In this document: positions 14,983 to 23,393 of the stretch, piece after piece
Numbering within the stretch: the stretch's first letter is position 1
Layout: the number at the start of each line of letters is the position of its first letter
NCBI GenBank assembly: GCA_016789755.1
Contig: JAEUQG010000073.1
Span: forward strand, 1-39,290
Reading direction: 5' to 3'
Length of the DNA: 39,290 nt
DNA from: Bryobacterales bacterium
GTDB lineage: Bacteria > Acidobacteriota > Terriglobia > Bryobacterales > Bryobacteraceae
Program-made: the position numbers and the translations under genes
The notes under the pieces: generated by a model
Database searches by the model: none
Told to the model about the DNA's origin: nothing
Seen by the model: the letters and a program-made list of their open reading frames with translations, nothing else

Positions 14983-17877
14983 CTAAAGCAATCCGAGGAT
15001 GGCTCCGGCGTGGCGGGCGAAGAGGCCGCGGATGTCGGAGCGGTATTCCTTGAGGATGGATGCGGCGAGTCCGTTGCGGTCGCCGCAGCGGTAGAGGGCG
15101 CGGGCGAGGACGATTTCGCGCAAGGGGCCAATGCGGCGGCGCGCATCCATGGCGGCGTCCTGCAGAGGTTCGATGGTTTTCATGACGTGGCCGCGCATGC
15201 CGGGCTTCGAGAGCAGCCGGGCGAGCGGCTCGGCGGCAGATGGATCGGCGATCTGTTCGAGGGCCATGGCAAGGGCGCGGTGATGCGATAGCGTGACGGA
15301 GGCGTCGAGGGTTTCGAGCTTGCGCAGGAGAGCGGGGAGCGCGGCTTTGTCGCGAGTGTGTCCGAGGGCGAGGATCAGAGTGTCGATGGGGGTGGGCAGG
15401 TGGGCGTATTCGGCCATCTTGCCCTGCAGGATGCGGGCGTCCCACTCCTTCACGTTGTCGAGGGCTTCGATGAGGAAGGGGACGACGTCGCGCTCGCCGA
15501 AGAAGGCGAGGAGGTTGGCGTACATCAGCCGCTGGCGCGGGGGGGCGGAAGCGTAGCGCTGGCGGAGCAGGGGGCGCGCGGTTTCGCGGTGGGTGAGGAT
15601 GACGGCGAGCCAGATGCCCGCTTCCTCGGGGTTGGTGGCGTAGCCGATGTTCTGTACGGCTTTGCGGATTTCGCTGCCGGGCAGGGGGAAGGAATCCTTG
15701 TGGGTCAAGGCGGCGGCGGGGAGATTGCCGATGTCGACGAGGTGTTGCTGGAGGGCGCGGACGTCGAGTTCGCGGAGGAGCTTGCCGCTTTTGGCGGTGT
15801 CGGCGGCAGCGATGCCGGCGGCGTATCCCTGATTGGCCATGTCGCGCTGCATGCGGACCATGGCGGAGGCATCGCGATGCATGCTGATGCCAAGTCCGGT
15901 GACGAGGATGCCTTCGAGGCCCTTGGGGAGGAGACAGCGGTAGGGAGTGTAGGTGGAGCCGCCGGGGGCGGGGTGATTGAGGAGGCGGGAATTTTTGTCG
16001 TGGGGGAGGAGGGCGAAGAAGTCCTCGCTGGGGTAGCCGTGGGAATCGTAGTCGCTGGAGGAAAAAACAATACTGTCGGGATATGTTCTACCTGCGATTT
16101 GGTCGAGGTAGGAGAGGATGTGGTCGCCGACCATGCGGCGGCGCTCGCGGGTTTGGATGAGGGCGCCGGAGTCCCAGGCTTCGTCGGGCATGGCTTTGCG
16201 GGCTCCGGCGAGCGCTCCCCAGACGTCGAGCATGTCGTTCTCGTCGATGAGGAGGTAGTCTGTGTTGACATAGCTGCTGCCGGGCTTACGGCCGGGCAGG
16301 CCGGCGCCCTGCATGGCGAGGTCGGCGGCATCGGCGCTCCACATGGGCTGGGCGCCGGCGGAGATGGCGATATCGGCGTTGCCGGTGGCATCGATGGTGA
16401 CGGGGGCGAGGGCGACGCCGCGTTGTTTGGGAGTGACGATGACGGCGCCGCGGACGCGGTTGTTGCCGACAAGAGCGCCGGCGCCGGTGACGCCGAAGAG
16501 GATATCGCCGCCGTGTTTGCGAATCTCGCGGCGATACCATTCCATCTTGTCGTCGACGGTGAAGGTTTCGCTGGGGAAGGGGACCTCGCGAGCAAAGCCG
16601 GCGTTGCGGCCATGGTAGGGCTTGCCGATGAGGCCGAGGGTTCCGGTGCCGCCGAGACCTTCCTGGAATTCGGCGACGAGGACTTTAGCGCCGCGGCGTG
16701 CGGCGGCGATGGCGGCAGCGGCTCCGGAGGTGCCACCGCCGATGATTACGATGTCCCAACGGCCGAGGATGGGGATGGAGCGGCGGGGGGAGTCGATGAA
16801 CTCGGTGGCGGCGACAGAGGAACGGAGGCCGGTGAGGACTTCGCGGATGTCGCCGGCTGCGGATTGAGGGGATGGGGCGGCGGCAGCAACGCGGATGGCG
16901 CGGGGGGCGGGTGTGGCGGCGGCGAGGCGTGCTGCTGCGGCTCCGATGGCTCTGCCGACGGATTCGGCGACGGTGGCGAGGGTGAGCTGTTGCTGGATGG
17001 CGGTGGGGACATCGGCGCGCTCGGTGACAAAGAAGCGGTCGAGGGAGCGTGGGGCGAAGTGGCCAGTGTGGACGGGGGAGAGGCCCTGCCATTGCGAGGC
17101 GGAACGGCGGGCGACGATGCCGTTGGGATGGACGACGTGGACGCGGGCGGAGGCGCGGAGCTGGCCTTCGCGGTAGGTTCGATCGCGGACCTCCTGTTCG
17201 AGGCGCAGCGGGTCTGAGACATCGAGGGCGAGGCGATATTCGAAGAACGTCTGGTTTTCCTGGGGTACGGGAATGCGGCGGGCGATGGCGCTTTCGTTGG
17301 CGGGCTTGCCGCCCATGACGACGCGGCGGACTTCGAGGGGGCCGGCGGGGGCAGGGTGGAATCGCACTCCGGCGAGTTGGGCGAGCGCAGCGCCTGGTGT
17401 GGCGTCGATGATGACTTTGGCGATGACGGCCTGGCGTCCGGCCCGATTGGCGATGACGAGGCCCGAAGGTTTGCCCGCGGCATCGGTGAGCAGATCGGTG
17501 GGAGTGGCCCCGAGGAGGAAACGGACTCCGGCGGCGGTGAGCGCCTCTTCGAGAGTTTTCTTGAGGCGGAGGGGAGCGGCGGGTCCGGGCTTGTTCCAGA
17601 TGCGTTCGGAGAGGATGCCGGTGGGGCGCTCGCCGTCTTCGAGCCAGAGGCGCATGGTGTCGGCGAGATCCTCACCGAGGTAGAGGCGCGGGGCGAGCAC
17701 CATCACGGTGCGCCCTTTGGCGGCGGCTTCGAGAGCGGCAGAGGCGCCGGCCATGCCACCTCCGGCGATGACGATATCGACTGAGGCGGCGACGGGAATG
17801 CGGCGGGCCGATTCGATGACGGCGGTCTGCGGGAAGGCGGTGAAGGCGAGCGCGGCGAGGGCGTGAAAGACGAGCAT
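14983..17877 (-). CDS. Tandem FAD-dependent oxidoreductase with HEAT-like C-terminus
   Basis: A 964-aa protein with a signal-like N-terminus (MLVFHALAALAFTAFPQ). Two FAD-dependent oxidoreductase halves follow, each with a Rossmann dinucleotide motif: VDIVIAGGGMAGASAA (about 34-47) and WDIVIIGGGTSGAAAAI (about 374-390). IIDATPG and TIDATGNADIA are typical of the FAD_oxidored family. Residues 740-960 look like helical HEAT-type repeats (FLIEALDNVKEWDARI, LPALLRKLETLDASV). The first half ends in a low-complexity Ala/Pro linker and may be catalytically weaker. It lies 9 bp after the DeoC-like gene and is the last gene of the long tol operon. Substrate unknown; related proteins occur in sugar or secondary-metabolite contexts. 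Confidence 0.85.
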   Translation of the reverse strand: MLVFHALAALAFTAFPQTAVIESARRIPVAASVDIVIAGGGMAGASAALEAAAKGRTVMVLAPRLYLGEDLADTMRLWLEDGERPTGILSERIWNKPGPAAPLRLKKTLEEALTAAGVRFLLGATPTDLLTDAAGKPSGLVIANRAGRQAVIAKVIIDATPGAALAQLAGVRFHPAPAGPLEVRRVVMGGKPANESAIARRIPVPQENQTFFEYRLALDVSDPLRLEQEVRDRTYREGQLRASARVHVVHPNGIVARRSASQWQGLSPVHTGHFAPRSLDRFFVTERADVPTAIQQQLTLATVAESVGRAIGAAAARLAAATPAPRAIRVAAAAPSPQSAAGDIREVLTGLRSSVAATEFIDSPRRSIPILGRWDIVIIGGGTSGAAAAIAAARRGAKVLVAEFQEGLGGTGTLGLIGKPYHGRNAGFAREVPFPSETFTVDDKMEWYRREIRKHGGDILFGVTGAGALVGNNRVRGAVIVTPKQRGVALAPVTIDATGNADIAISAGAQPMWSADAADLAMQGAGLPGRKPGSSYVNTDYLLIDENDMLDVWGALAGARKAMPDEAWDSGALIQTRERRRMVGDHILSYLDQIAGRTYPDSIVFSSSDYDSHGYPSEDFFALLPHDKNSRLLNHPAPGGSTYTPYRCLLPKGLEGILVTGLGISMHRDASAMVRMQRDMANQGYAAGIAAADTAKSGKLLRELDVRALQQHLVDIGNLPAAALTHKDSFPLPGSEIRKAVQNIGYATNPEEAGIWLAVILTHRETARPLLRQRYASAPPRQRLMYANLLAFFGERDVVPFLIEALDNVKEWDARILQGKMAEYAHLPTPIDTLILALGHTRDKAALPALLRKLETLDASVTLSHHRALAMALEQIADPSAAEPLARLLSKPGMRGHVMKTIEPLQDAAMDARRRIGPLREIVLARALYRCGDRNGLAASILKEYRSDIRGLFARHAGAILGLL

Positions 17878-17886
17878 GGCGATTGT

Positions 17887-18618
17887 TTACGAGGGTTGGC
17901 GCGACTGCTCGAATTGCTGGAGCAAGGCTTCGGGGTCGGAGGAGGAGATGCGAGTGCAGCCGAGGGCGAAGGCGGCCTTGGCCTCATCGAGCGTGCGGAC
18001 CCCGCCGCATTCGATCTGAACGCGATCGGCGCAATGCTTGCGGATCAATTCGAGATCGCGGGGCACGGTGGTGGCGACGTAGTGGGCGTTAACGCGCTTG
18101 GCCATGCGGCAGAGGATGATGACCATCTCTTCGTTGAGGAGGGGGTTGTCGATGACCACTTTGAGGAGGGCGCCGGCTTCGATGGCGGCGTCGGCCATTT
18201 GGATCAATTCCACTTCCTGATGCTGGAACTGGCGGGAGATCATTTTGCCGGGGTTGGGGTAGGCGTGGAGGATCCTGACGCCGCGGCGAATAAGGTCGCG
18301 GCATTCGAAGACTTTCACGCCGGAGTTCGAGGAACCGAAGGGGTGGCCGGCGGTGCTGGCGACCTGGACGACGCCGAGGGAGAGGAAGCGGCGGGCGGAG
18401 TCGACGTCGCAGGGGCGGACAAGGACGGCGCCGACGCCATGCTGACGGGCGCGGAGGGAACGGTTGTAGAGGTCGTCTTCGGTCAGCGTTGCTTCGAGGA
18501 TTTCGTAGTCGATTTTTTGGGCGAAGTCTTCTTTGCTTTGGAAGAAGTCTTGGGCTTGGTTTTTTTCACCGCTGCCGGTTTCGGTGGAGGGGGCGTGTAG
18601 AGATCGGACATCATCCAT
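17887..18618 (-). CDS. DeoC-like TIM-barrel protein lacking catalytic lysines
   Basis: A 243-aa protein with the overall pattern of deoxyribose-phosphate aldolase: IDYEILEATLTEDDL, VLVRPCDVDSA, GHPFGSSNSGVKVFECRD, LLKVVIDNPLLNEEM, CGGVRTLDEAKAAFALGCTRIS. The residues that make DeoC an aldolase are missing. The Schiff-base Lys of the usual FVKTS is Ala (YVATT), the second Lys of the VKASGG strand is replaced (VQIECGG), and the Asp of the E-x-D-M-V strand is absent (ILHAYPNPG). It is therefore either a pseudoenzyme or has another activity. The nearest in-frame start is the ATG at 18618, inside the upstream CBM9-like gene (136-bp overlap); no alternative ATG, GTG or TTG occurs before the domain. 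A frameshift near 18490-18600 cannot be excluded. Confidence 0.7.
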   Translation of the reverse strand: MDDVRSLHAPSTETGSGEKNQAQDFFQSKEDFAQKIDYEILEATLTEDDLYNRSLRARQHGVGAVLVRPCDVDSARRFLSLGVVQVASTAGHPFGSSNSGVKVFECRDLIRRGVRILHAYPNPGKMISRQFQHQEVELIQMADAAIEAGALLKVVIDNPLLNEEMVIILCRMAKRVNAHYVATTVPRDLELIRKHCADRVQIECGGVRTLDEAKAAFALGCTRISSSDPEALLQQFEQSRQPS

Positions 18619-19451
18619 AAAGTTCCAAAGTGACGCAGTTGCGTGCGGACGTTTTTCGCACCGCTGAACCAATCTTCGTGATGGAAGTTGCCGAAGTTGC
18701 CTTCGCCTTTTTCCTTTTCGTCGAGATCGCCCAGAGCGATGTTGAGACCCATCGGTTTGTTGCCCATGGCGGTGGAGTAGAACTTGCCGGGTTCCACTTC
18801 CAGGCAGGGATCGAAATCGATGGCCCACTCCAGAATATAGCCCTTGCGGCCGGGTTTGGGTTTGGCGGCGCACTCCATGGCTTTGGAGTCGATCCATTTG
18901 CGGTAGGTGTTCCAGGCGTTTTCGTCGCGGCGGGGTTCGCCTTCGAGGATACCGCCGGAGCCGACACCGCCGGGGCGGGACTTGGTGAGGTTGCAGACCA
19001 TCTGCCAGGAGTGGCCGTTGCCGGCGACGCTTTCTTCGGCCTGGTAGCGGTTGGTGGCATTGATGAGGATCTCGGCTTCATCGCCGAACCAGGGGAAGCC
19101 TTCGCGGGTGAGGTCGTGGGCTTTGGGATTCTGGGTGGGGAGCCAGCGTTCGGTGTCGATGCCGTAGAGGACATCGTCGGTGACATCGAAGGCAAAGTAG
19201 AGGCGCTTGCCGTCGTGTTTGACGTAGGCGTGAAGGGAGAGGTCGGCGGGGTTGGCGGTGGGGCTGAACTGAGGGACCCAATCCTGAACGCCGAAGAATT
19301 GCGTGGCGTCGTCCCATTCGCCTTTCTCGATGACGCCGTCGAGGACCGGGGTCTTGCCGGGAAAGGCATAAAGAGATCGATTCATCTGTTTTTCAGGCTG
19401 TTCGGCGCAGAGGATTGCCGCCGCGGCAGCGAGCAGGACGAGCCGTTTCAT
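18483..19451 (-). CDS. CBM9-like (DOMON-type) sugar-binding secreted protein
   Basis: A 322-aa protein with a signal peptide (MKRLVLLAAAAAILCA). The mature domain resembles the carbohydrate-binding family 9-like fold: TPVLDGVIEKGEWDDA at its start is the diagnostic opening, followed by LYFAFDVTDDVLY, EAEILINATNRY and ILEWAIDFDPC. The last 35 residues are a Lys/Ser/Thr/Pro-rich tail (KPAAVKKTKPKTSSKAKK...), probably disordered and perhaps a wall- or nucleic-acid-associating segment. It starts 2 bp after cpoB and overlaps the DeoC-like gene. No catalytic domain is attached. It may bind an envelope glycan, given its place behind the Tol-Pal genes. Confidence 0.83.
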   Translation of the reverse strand: MKRLVLLAAAAAILCAEQPEKQMNRSLYAFPGKTPVLDGVIEKGEWDDATQFFGVQDWVPQFSPTANPADLSLHAYVKHDGKRLYFAFDVTDDVLYGIDTERWLPTQNPKAHDLTREGFPWFGDEAEILINATNRYQAEESVAGNGHSWQMVCNLTKSRPGGVGSGGILEGEPRRDENAWNTYRKWIDSKAMECAAKPKPGRKGYILEWAIDFDPCLEVEPGKFYSTAMGNKPMGLNIALGDLDEKEKGEGNFGNFHHEDWFSGAKNVRTQLRHFGTLWMMSDLYTPPPPKPAAVKKTKPKTSSKAKKTSPKKSTTKSSKQR

Positions 19452-19453
19452 CG

Positions 19454-20347
19454 TTAGCGGCGCTTCTTGGTGGTGGTGGCGGGACCCATGGAAGCGACCA
19501 CGCCTTTGGCGCGGCGGGCGGCTTCGGTGTTGGGGTAGATCTTGATGAGCTCGGTGAGCACTTGCTTGGCCTTGGCACGCTGGTCGGACATCATGAGAGC
19601 CCGGCCCTTCATGTACATGGCGTCGGGGGCTTTTTTGCTATCGGGGTATTTCTCGATGACGGTGTCGTAGGCGGTGACAGCGGATTCGTAATCCTTCTTG
19701 AGGGAGTAGAGGGTTTCGCCGAGATAGAACTGTGCATCGGAGGCTTTTTCCTCGTTGGGCCAGCATTTGAGGTAGTCGCCGAATTCGACGATGGCGAGGT
19801 CGGCGTTGCCTTTGTCCTTGTCACTCATGGCCTGGGTAAAGACCTGTTCGGGGCCGACGTTGGGGCAGCCGGGGGGAAGGCCGGCCTGCTGGCCGGGAGC
19901 GGAGGGAGGGGGAACGGCAGGGGCCTGGATGGTGGTGACGGCGGTGAGGATTTTTTCGAGCGTGACCTGCTGGCGGTTGAGGCGGGCGGAGACCTCCTTG
20001 ACGTTTTCGCTGAGGGAGCTGTAGTCGGTGGAGAGGCCATCGACTTTGTTGCCGAGGGGGGTGAGGGAGTTGACGACGAGGCCCTGTTGTTCTTTGAGGG
20101 AATCCTTGAGCTGGCGCTCGATGACGGCGACACCTTTGCTGGCGGCGTCGGATTCGCGCAGCGCCTGATTGAGGAGAGTGGTGATGACGGCGATCCGTTC
20201 GTCGAACTTGCTGTTGAGGGACTTCAAATCCTGTTGGACGGTAGCGAGGTCGCGCTGCAGTTCGCGGATGAGGTCGTTGGTTTTCTGGGCGAAGAGCGCG
20301 CCGGAGGTGAAGGTGAGCAGCAAGAGAAAAGATCGGATGAAAGGCAT
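19454..20347 (-). CDS. cpoB: CpoB/YbgF-type Tol-associated TPR protein
   Basis: A 297-aa periplasmic protein that coordinates the Tol-Pal system with cell-wall synthesis. It has a signal peptide (MPFIRSFLLLLTFTSGALFAQ) and a long coiled-coil region (about 22-135, with heptads such as LIRELQRDLATVQQDLKSL). A Pro-rich linker follows, then TPR repeats of the CpoB type (DLAIVEFGDYLKCWPNEEKASDAQFYLGE, YESAVTAYDTVIEKYPDSKKAPDAMYMKG). The start at 20347 has AAGGAG close upstream. It lies 68 bp after pal, with a strong hairpin in the gap. The extended coiled coil is longer than in E. coli CpoB. Confidence 0.9.
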   Translation of the reverse strand: MPFIRSFLLLLTFTSGALFAQKTNDLIRELQRDLATVQQDLKSLNSKFDERIAVITTLLNQALRESDAASKGVAVIERQLKDSLKEQQGLVVNSLTPLGNKVDGLSTDYSSLSENVKEVSARLNRQQVTLEKILTAVTTIQAPAVPPPSAPGQQAGLPPGCPNVGPEQVFTQAMSDKDKGNADLAIVEFGDYLKCWPNEEKASDAQFYLGETLYSLKKDYESAVTAYDTVIEKYPDSKKAPDAMYMKGRALMMSDQRAKAKQVLTELIKIYPNTEAARRAKGVVASMGPATTTKKRR

Positions 20348-20366
20348 GTCTCTCCTTGTGATAACA

Positions 20367-20397
20367 CAAAGGACCGGAGCATCGCCCCGGTCCTTTG
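20367..20397 (-). terminator. Hairpin between pal and cpoB (attenuator or processing site)
   Basis: Perfect 11-bp inverted repeat CAAAGGACCGG / CCGGTCCTTTG with a 9-nt loop, 18 nt after the pal stop and 19 nt before the cpoB start. No U-tract follows on the minus strand, so partial termination or mRNA stabilisation of the upstream tol message is more likely than full termination. Confidence 0.55.
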
Positions 20398-20415
20398 CGA
20401 GTTTACGGTCAGTTG

Positions 20416-21192
20416 TTACTCGACACCGACGAAGTGCGCGCGGCGGTTTTTCTGCCAGCACGATTCGTTCGACTCGGTGCATTGCGGACGTTCCTTGCCG
20501 TAGCTGACGACCCGGAGGCGGTCGGCGGGTACGCCGAGCTGCACGAGGAAGTCGCGGGCGGCGGTGGAACGGCGGTCGCCGAGGCCGAGGTTGTATTCGG
20601 CGGAGCCACGCTCATCGCAATGGCCTTCGATGACGACCGTACCGGAGACCTGCTGCAGAATATTCTTCAATGCATCGGCATTCTGCTGCAGTTGATTGCG
20701 GGCATCCTCGCGGATATCGCTCTTGTCGTAATCGAAGTAGGCGTCCTTGATCATCTCTTCGACGAGAGAAGTGATGGACTTCTTAGGCGCCGGCGGCGGC
20801 GGTGGCGGTGGGGGAGCAGGTTCGGTGACGCGGAGGGTAACCGTCTGGCTGGCTTCTCCGCCCTCACCGGTTACCGTGAGCCGGTAGGTGGTGGTGGAGG
20901 AGGGTGAAACCTGGCGGCTGCCGTTGGGCTGCACCGATCCGATGCCGTTGTCAATGGTTGCTGATGACGCGTTCTGCGAAGACCAGCGCAATGTTGCCGA
21001 CTGGCCGCGCTCGATCGAGGACGGATCGACGGTGAAGCTGGCGATAACCGGCTTCGGCGGCGGCGGTGTTTCTTTGACGACCGCGGGCTTGGGCGGCGGC
21101 GGGGGTGCGGGCACTTTTTTGCGGCACCCTTCGGCGAACATTACTAAAGAGAGTGTGAGGAGTACTGCACCAATTTGACGCTTCTTCTTCAT
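20416..21192 (-). CDS. pal: Peptidoglycan-associated lipoprotein Pal with Ig-like insert
   Basis: A 258-aa outer-membrane lipoprotein anchoring the envelope to peptidoglycan. MKKKRQIGAVLLTLSLVMFAEGC gives a lipidated Cys at residue 23. A Pro-rich stretch and an Ig-like domain follow (about 48-125: PVIASFTVDPSSIERGQSAT, TTTYRLTVTGEGG), then another poly-Pro linker and the OmpA-like domain (YFDYDKSDIRE, VVIEGHCDERGSAEYNLGLGDRR, RLRVVSYGKERP). TolB and TolA-like partners are encoded just upstream. The usual Pal is about 170 aa; the extra length is the Ig-like domain and Pro spacers. The start at 21192 puts the basic n-region in place; upstream codons to 21237 are unlikely. Confidence 0.93.
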   Translation of the reverse strand: MKKKRQIGAVLLTLSLVMFAEGCRKKVPAPPPPPKPAVVKETPPPPKPVIASFTVDPSSIERGQSATLRWSSQNASSATIDNGIGSVQPNGSRQVSPSSTTTYRLTVTGEGGEASQTVTLRVTEPAPPPPPPPPAPKKSITSLVEEMIKDAYFDYDKSDIREDARNQLQQNADALKNILQQVSGTVVIEGHCDERGSAEYNLGLGDRRSTAARDFLVQLGVPADRLRVVSYGKERPQCTESNESCWQKNRRAHFVGVE

Positions 21193-21268
21193 CCTAAAAC
21201 TTGCCTCCAAAAATCCCCTGAGACTACTTCGGGGCAACTGCCAAATCTTAATATATCTTAATTCTGTG

Positions 21269-22606
21269 TCACTTGCTCCAGACCGGCATCTCGTTACGTC
21301 CGGAGTTGGTCAACTGGCGGACGTTTGTCCCATCGGCGAGCATGGTGTAGATCTGCATCTGACCGCCGCGGTTTGAGGCAAACACGATGTGCCGTCCGTC
21401 GGGGGCCCACGTCGGATTCTCGTTACGGCCCCTGCCATGGGTTAACTGTACATAATCGCGAGTGGTTACGTCCATCACGAAGACATTGAAATTACCAGGT
21501 TCGAAGCCGCGTGTCCAGGAGAAAGCGATGTGTTTGCCGTTGGGGTGCCAGGCGGGATTGCTGGCCTGGCCTTCGCCTGGGGTAAGGCGCTGGACGTCGG
21601 CGCCATCGATGTTCATTTTGTAGATCTGCTGGGGGCCGCCGCGTCCGGAAACGAACACGATGTCGGCACCTGTTTTGGGATTGATTTTGGGCTCAACTTC
21701 GACGGCGCGGGTATTGGAGAGGCGCTGGAGGGCGCTGCCGTCGGGATTGGCGACGTGAATCTGGGCGAAGCCGCCGACCTGGGAAGCAAACACAACTTTG
21801 GAGCCATCGCCGGAGAAGGTCAACTGCGCGTTCATCGATCCTCTGGGGTTGAAGAAGGGAAGTTTGCGGCCGGATTCGGTGGCGTGCATCATGATGATGG
21901 GCGCAGGGGAAAACATGGTGAAGGCGAGCTTGGAGCCATCGGGGGAGACGGAGGGCATGGTGCACAACTGCTTGTAGGGGGCGAAGACGTGCTGGTTGGA
22001 GCCGTCGTGATCCATGACCCAGATTTGTTTTTCTCCGGAGCGGTTGGAGACGAAGTAGATTTTGGAGCCGGCAAGGCCTTCGATGCCGAGCAATTTGAGG
22101 ATGTCGGCGGCGAATTCGCGGGCGACCTGTTGGGCGCCCTTATCGTCCGAGGTTCCGAAGTAGAGCTTGCCGATGACCTGAGGATTGGCTGGCTGTTTGA
22201 CGTTGTAGAGCCAGGCGAAGAGGACGAGCTGGTTGTTCTGGATACCGGTGTAGCCGAAGGCGAGGTAGTTGGCGTCGACGGGGGCGGAGGCCCAATCGGA
22301 CAACGCCATGCCGGTGCCGCGGGCGGACTCCTTGAAGTCCTGGGGGACCTGGGGATTGGAGCGCGGCATCATGCTTTTCGACACCATCTTGAAGACGCCG
22401 GCGTTTTCGATTTCCGACTGCAAGGTGTTATTGAAGAGGACCATGTGTTTCTGCGCGTCGCCGGAGCCGCGGAAATCGGGGATGGCGATGGCAGGACGTT
22501 CGCCCAGCTTCAAGGGGATGACCATGTCCACGGAGCGTTCCTGCTGGCTGAAGACCAGGAGGGCGGCCGCGAGAGAGAGCGTCGAAAGAAGGAAGATCTT
22601 TTTCAT
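21269..22606 (-). CDS. tolB: Tol-Pal system protein TolB
   Basis: A 445-aa periplasmic beta-propeller protein. It has a signal peptide (MKKIFLLSTLSLAAALLVFSQ) and a TolB N-terminal domain (IAIPDFRGSGDAQ, LQSEIENAGVFKMVSKS). Repeated WD40-like PD40 blades follow, including KIYFVSNRSGEKQIWVMDHDGSN, MPSVSPDGSKLAFT, NPTWAPDGRHIVFASNRGGQMQIYTM. It should bind Pal and TolA. The start codon overlaps the stop of the TonB/TolA-like gene by 4 nt (ATGA at 22603-22606). The 76-bp gap to pal holds a weak CCCC/GGGG stem followed by five T on the minus strand, which might attenuate transcription. Confidence 0.94.
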   Translation of the reverse strand: MKKIFLLSTLSLAAALLVFSQQERSVDMVIPLKLGERPAIAIPDFRGSGDAQKHMVLFNNTLQSEIENAGVFKMVSKSMMPRSNPQVPQDFKESARGTGMALSDWASAPVDANYLAFGYTGIQNNQLVLFAWLYNVKQPANPQVIGKLYFGTSDDKGAQQVAREFAADILKLLGIEGLAGSKIYFVSNRSGEKQIWVMDHDGSNQHVFAPYKQLCTMPSVSPDGSKLAFTMFSPAPIIMMHATESGRKLPFFNPRGSMNAQLTFSGDGSKVVFASQVGGFAQIHVANPDGSALQRLSNTRAVEVEPKINPKTGADIVFVSGRGGPQQIYKMNIDGADVQRLTPGEGQASNPAWHPNGKHIAFSWTRGFEPGNFNVFVMDVTTRDYVQLTHGRGRNENPTWAPDGRHIVFASNRGGQMQIYTMLADGTNVRQLTNSGRNEMPVWSK

Positions 22607-23388
22607 CGTTGCAGTTTGAATTGAAACTCCACGCTTGCGATGGTTCGTTCGAACTCTTTCGGCAGCGGGGGGAGAGGGCTGGCCTCGCCGATGGCCCGCA
22701 TGGCGGAAGTGTCGACGGAATAGTTGCCGCTTCGTTGGATGAGGCGGATGTTGGTCACGCTGCCATCTTTGCGGATATCGAAGGTGACGATGGCTTCGAG
22801 GTCATTGAGACGGGCATCGAGGTCCTGGGTGCGCCATTTTTCGGCGACGCGCTGGCGGATGAGATCGGCGTACCAGCCGAGGCGTGTGCCGAAGGGATTG
22901 GAGGAGCCGAGGCCGATACCGCCGCCGCCTTTGGCGGGAGCGAGCATTGGGGTGGAAACGCGGGCTCTGGTGCTGGAATAGAGCTGATCAGGGGTGTAGA
23001 GGCGCTTCTGATTGCTCATTTTGGCGACGGGCTGTTTCTTGGTTTTCTTTTTCGGCTGCTTGCGGTTGGATTTGAGGCTGATGGCGTCGGGGTCGTCTTC
23101 CTCCTCTCTGGGCTGCACCTGCGGCTTGGGGAGGGAAGGGGTTTGGGACTCGGTTTCGTTGGCGACTTTTTCGACCTGGCGGGACTGGCGGAAGCCGGGG
23201 ATGGATTCGACGAGATCGACGGTGGCGCCGCCGGGGCCGGCATTAGGGTCGCCGATGGGGATGCGGTCTTTGTTATGGAGCCAGGTGAAGCCGCCGACGA
23301 GGGCGACGATGGAGAGGTGAAAGACCAGGGACGCCGCCAAGGGCTTCGATAGCTGGTCCTGCCGCGGATCGAGAGTGATCGTGTGCAC
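22603..23388 (-). CDS. tolA: TolA/TonB-like energy-transducing protein
   Basis: A 261-aa inner-membrane protein spanning the periplasm. It has a cytoplasmic N-terminus and a single TM helix (LAASLVFHLSIVALVGGFTWL, about 18-38). A Pro/charged linker with a Lys-rich stretch (RKQPKKKTKKQP) follows, then a C-terminal TonB-type domain (LIRQRVAEKWRTQ, AIVTFDIRKDGSVTNIRLIQRSGN, AMRAIGEASPLPPLPKEF). Its place between tolR and tolB implies the TolA role, though the C-terminal domain is of TonB type, as is common outside proteobacteria. The symbol is therefore positional. It is 5 bp downstream of tolR. Confidence 0.88.
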   Translation of the reverse strand: MHTITLDPRQDQLSKPLAASLVFHLSIVALVGGFTWLHNKDRIPIGDPNAGPGGATVDLVESIPGFRQSRQVEKVANETESQTPSLPKPQVQPREEEDDPDAISLKSNRKQPKKKTKKQPVAKMSNQKRLYTPDQLYSSTRARVSTPMLAPAKGGGGIGLGSSNPFGTRLGWYADLIRQRVAEKWRTQDLDARLNDLEAIVTFDIRKDGSVTNIRLIQRSGNYSVDTSAMRAIGEASPLPPLPKEFERTIASVEFQFKLQR

Positions 23389-23393
23389 TTCGC

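Noticed and set aside
18619..18897. N-terminal extension of the DeoC-like frame
   Set aside because: This part is Arg-rich shadow translation of the CBM9-like gene with no family resemblance.
20348..20482. Longer start for CpoB overlapping pal
   Set aside because: The added residues are basic shadow sequence and would precede the obvious signal peptide; AAGGAG sits before the 20347 start.
22609..23352. Long plus-strand Gly/Ala/Asp-rich frames opposite the tol genes and elsewhere
   Set aside because: They are antisense shadows produced by the strong codon bias of high-GC genes.
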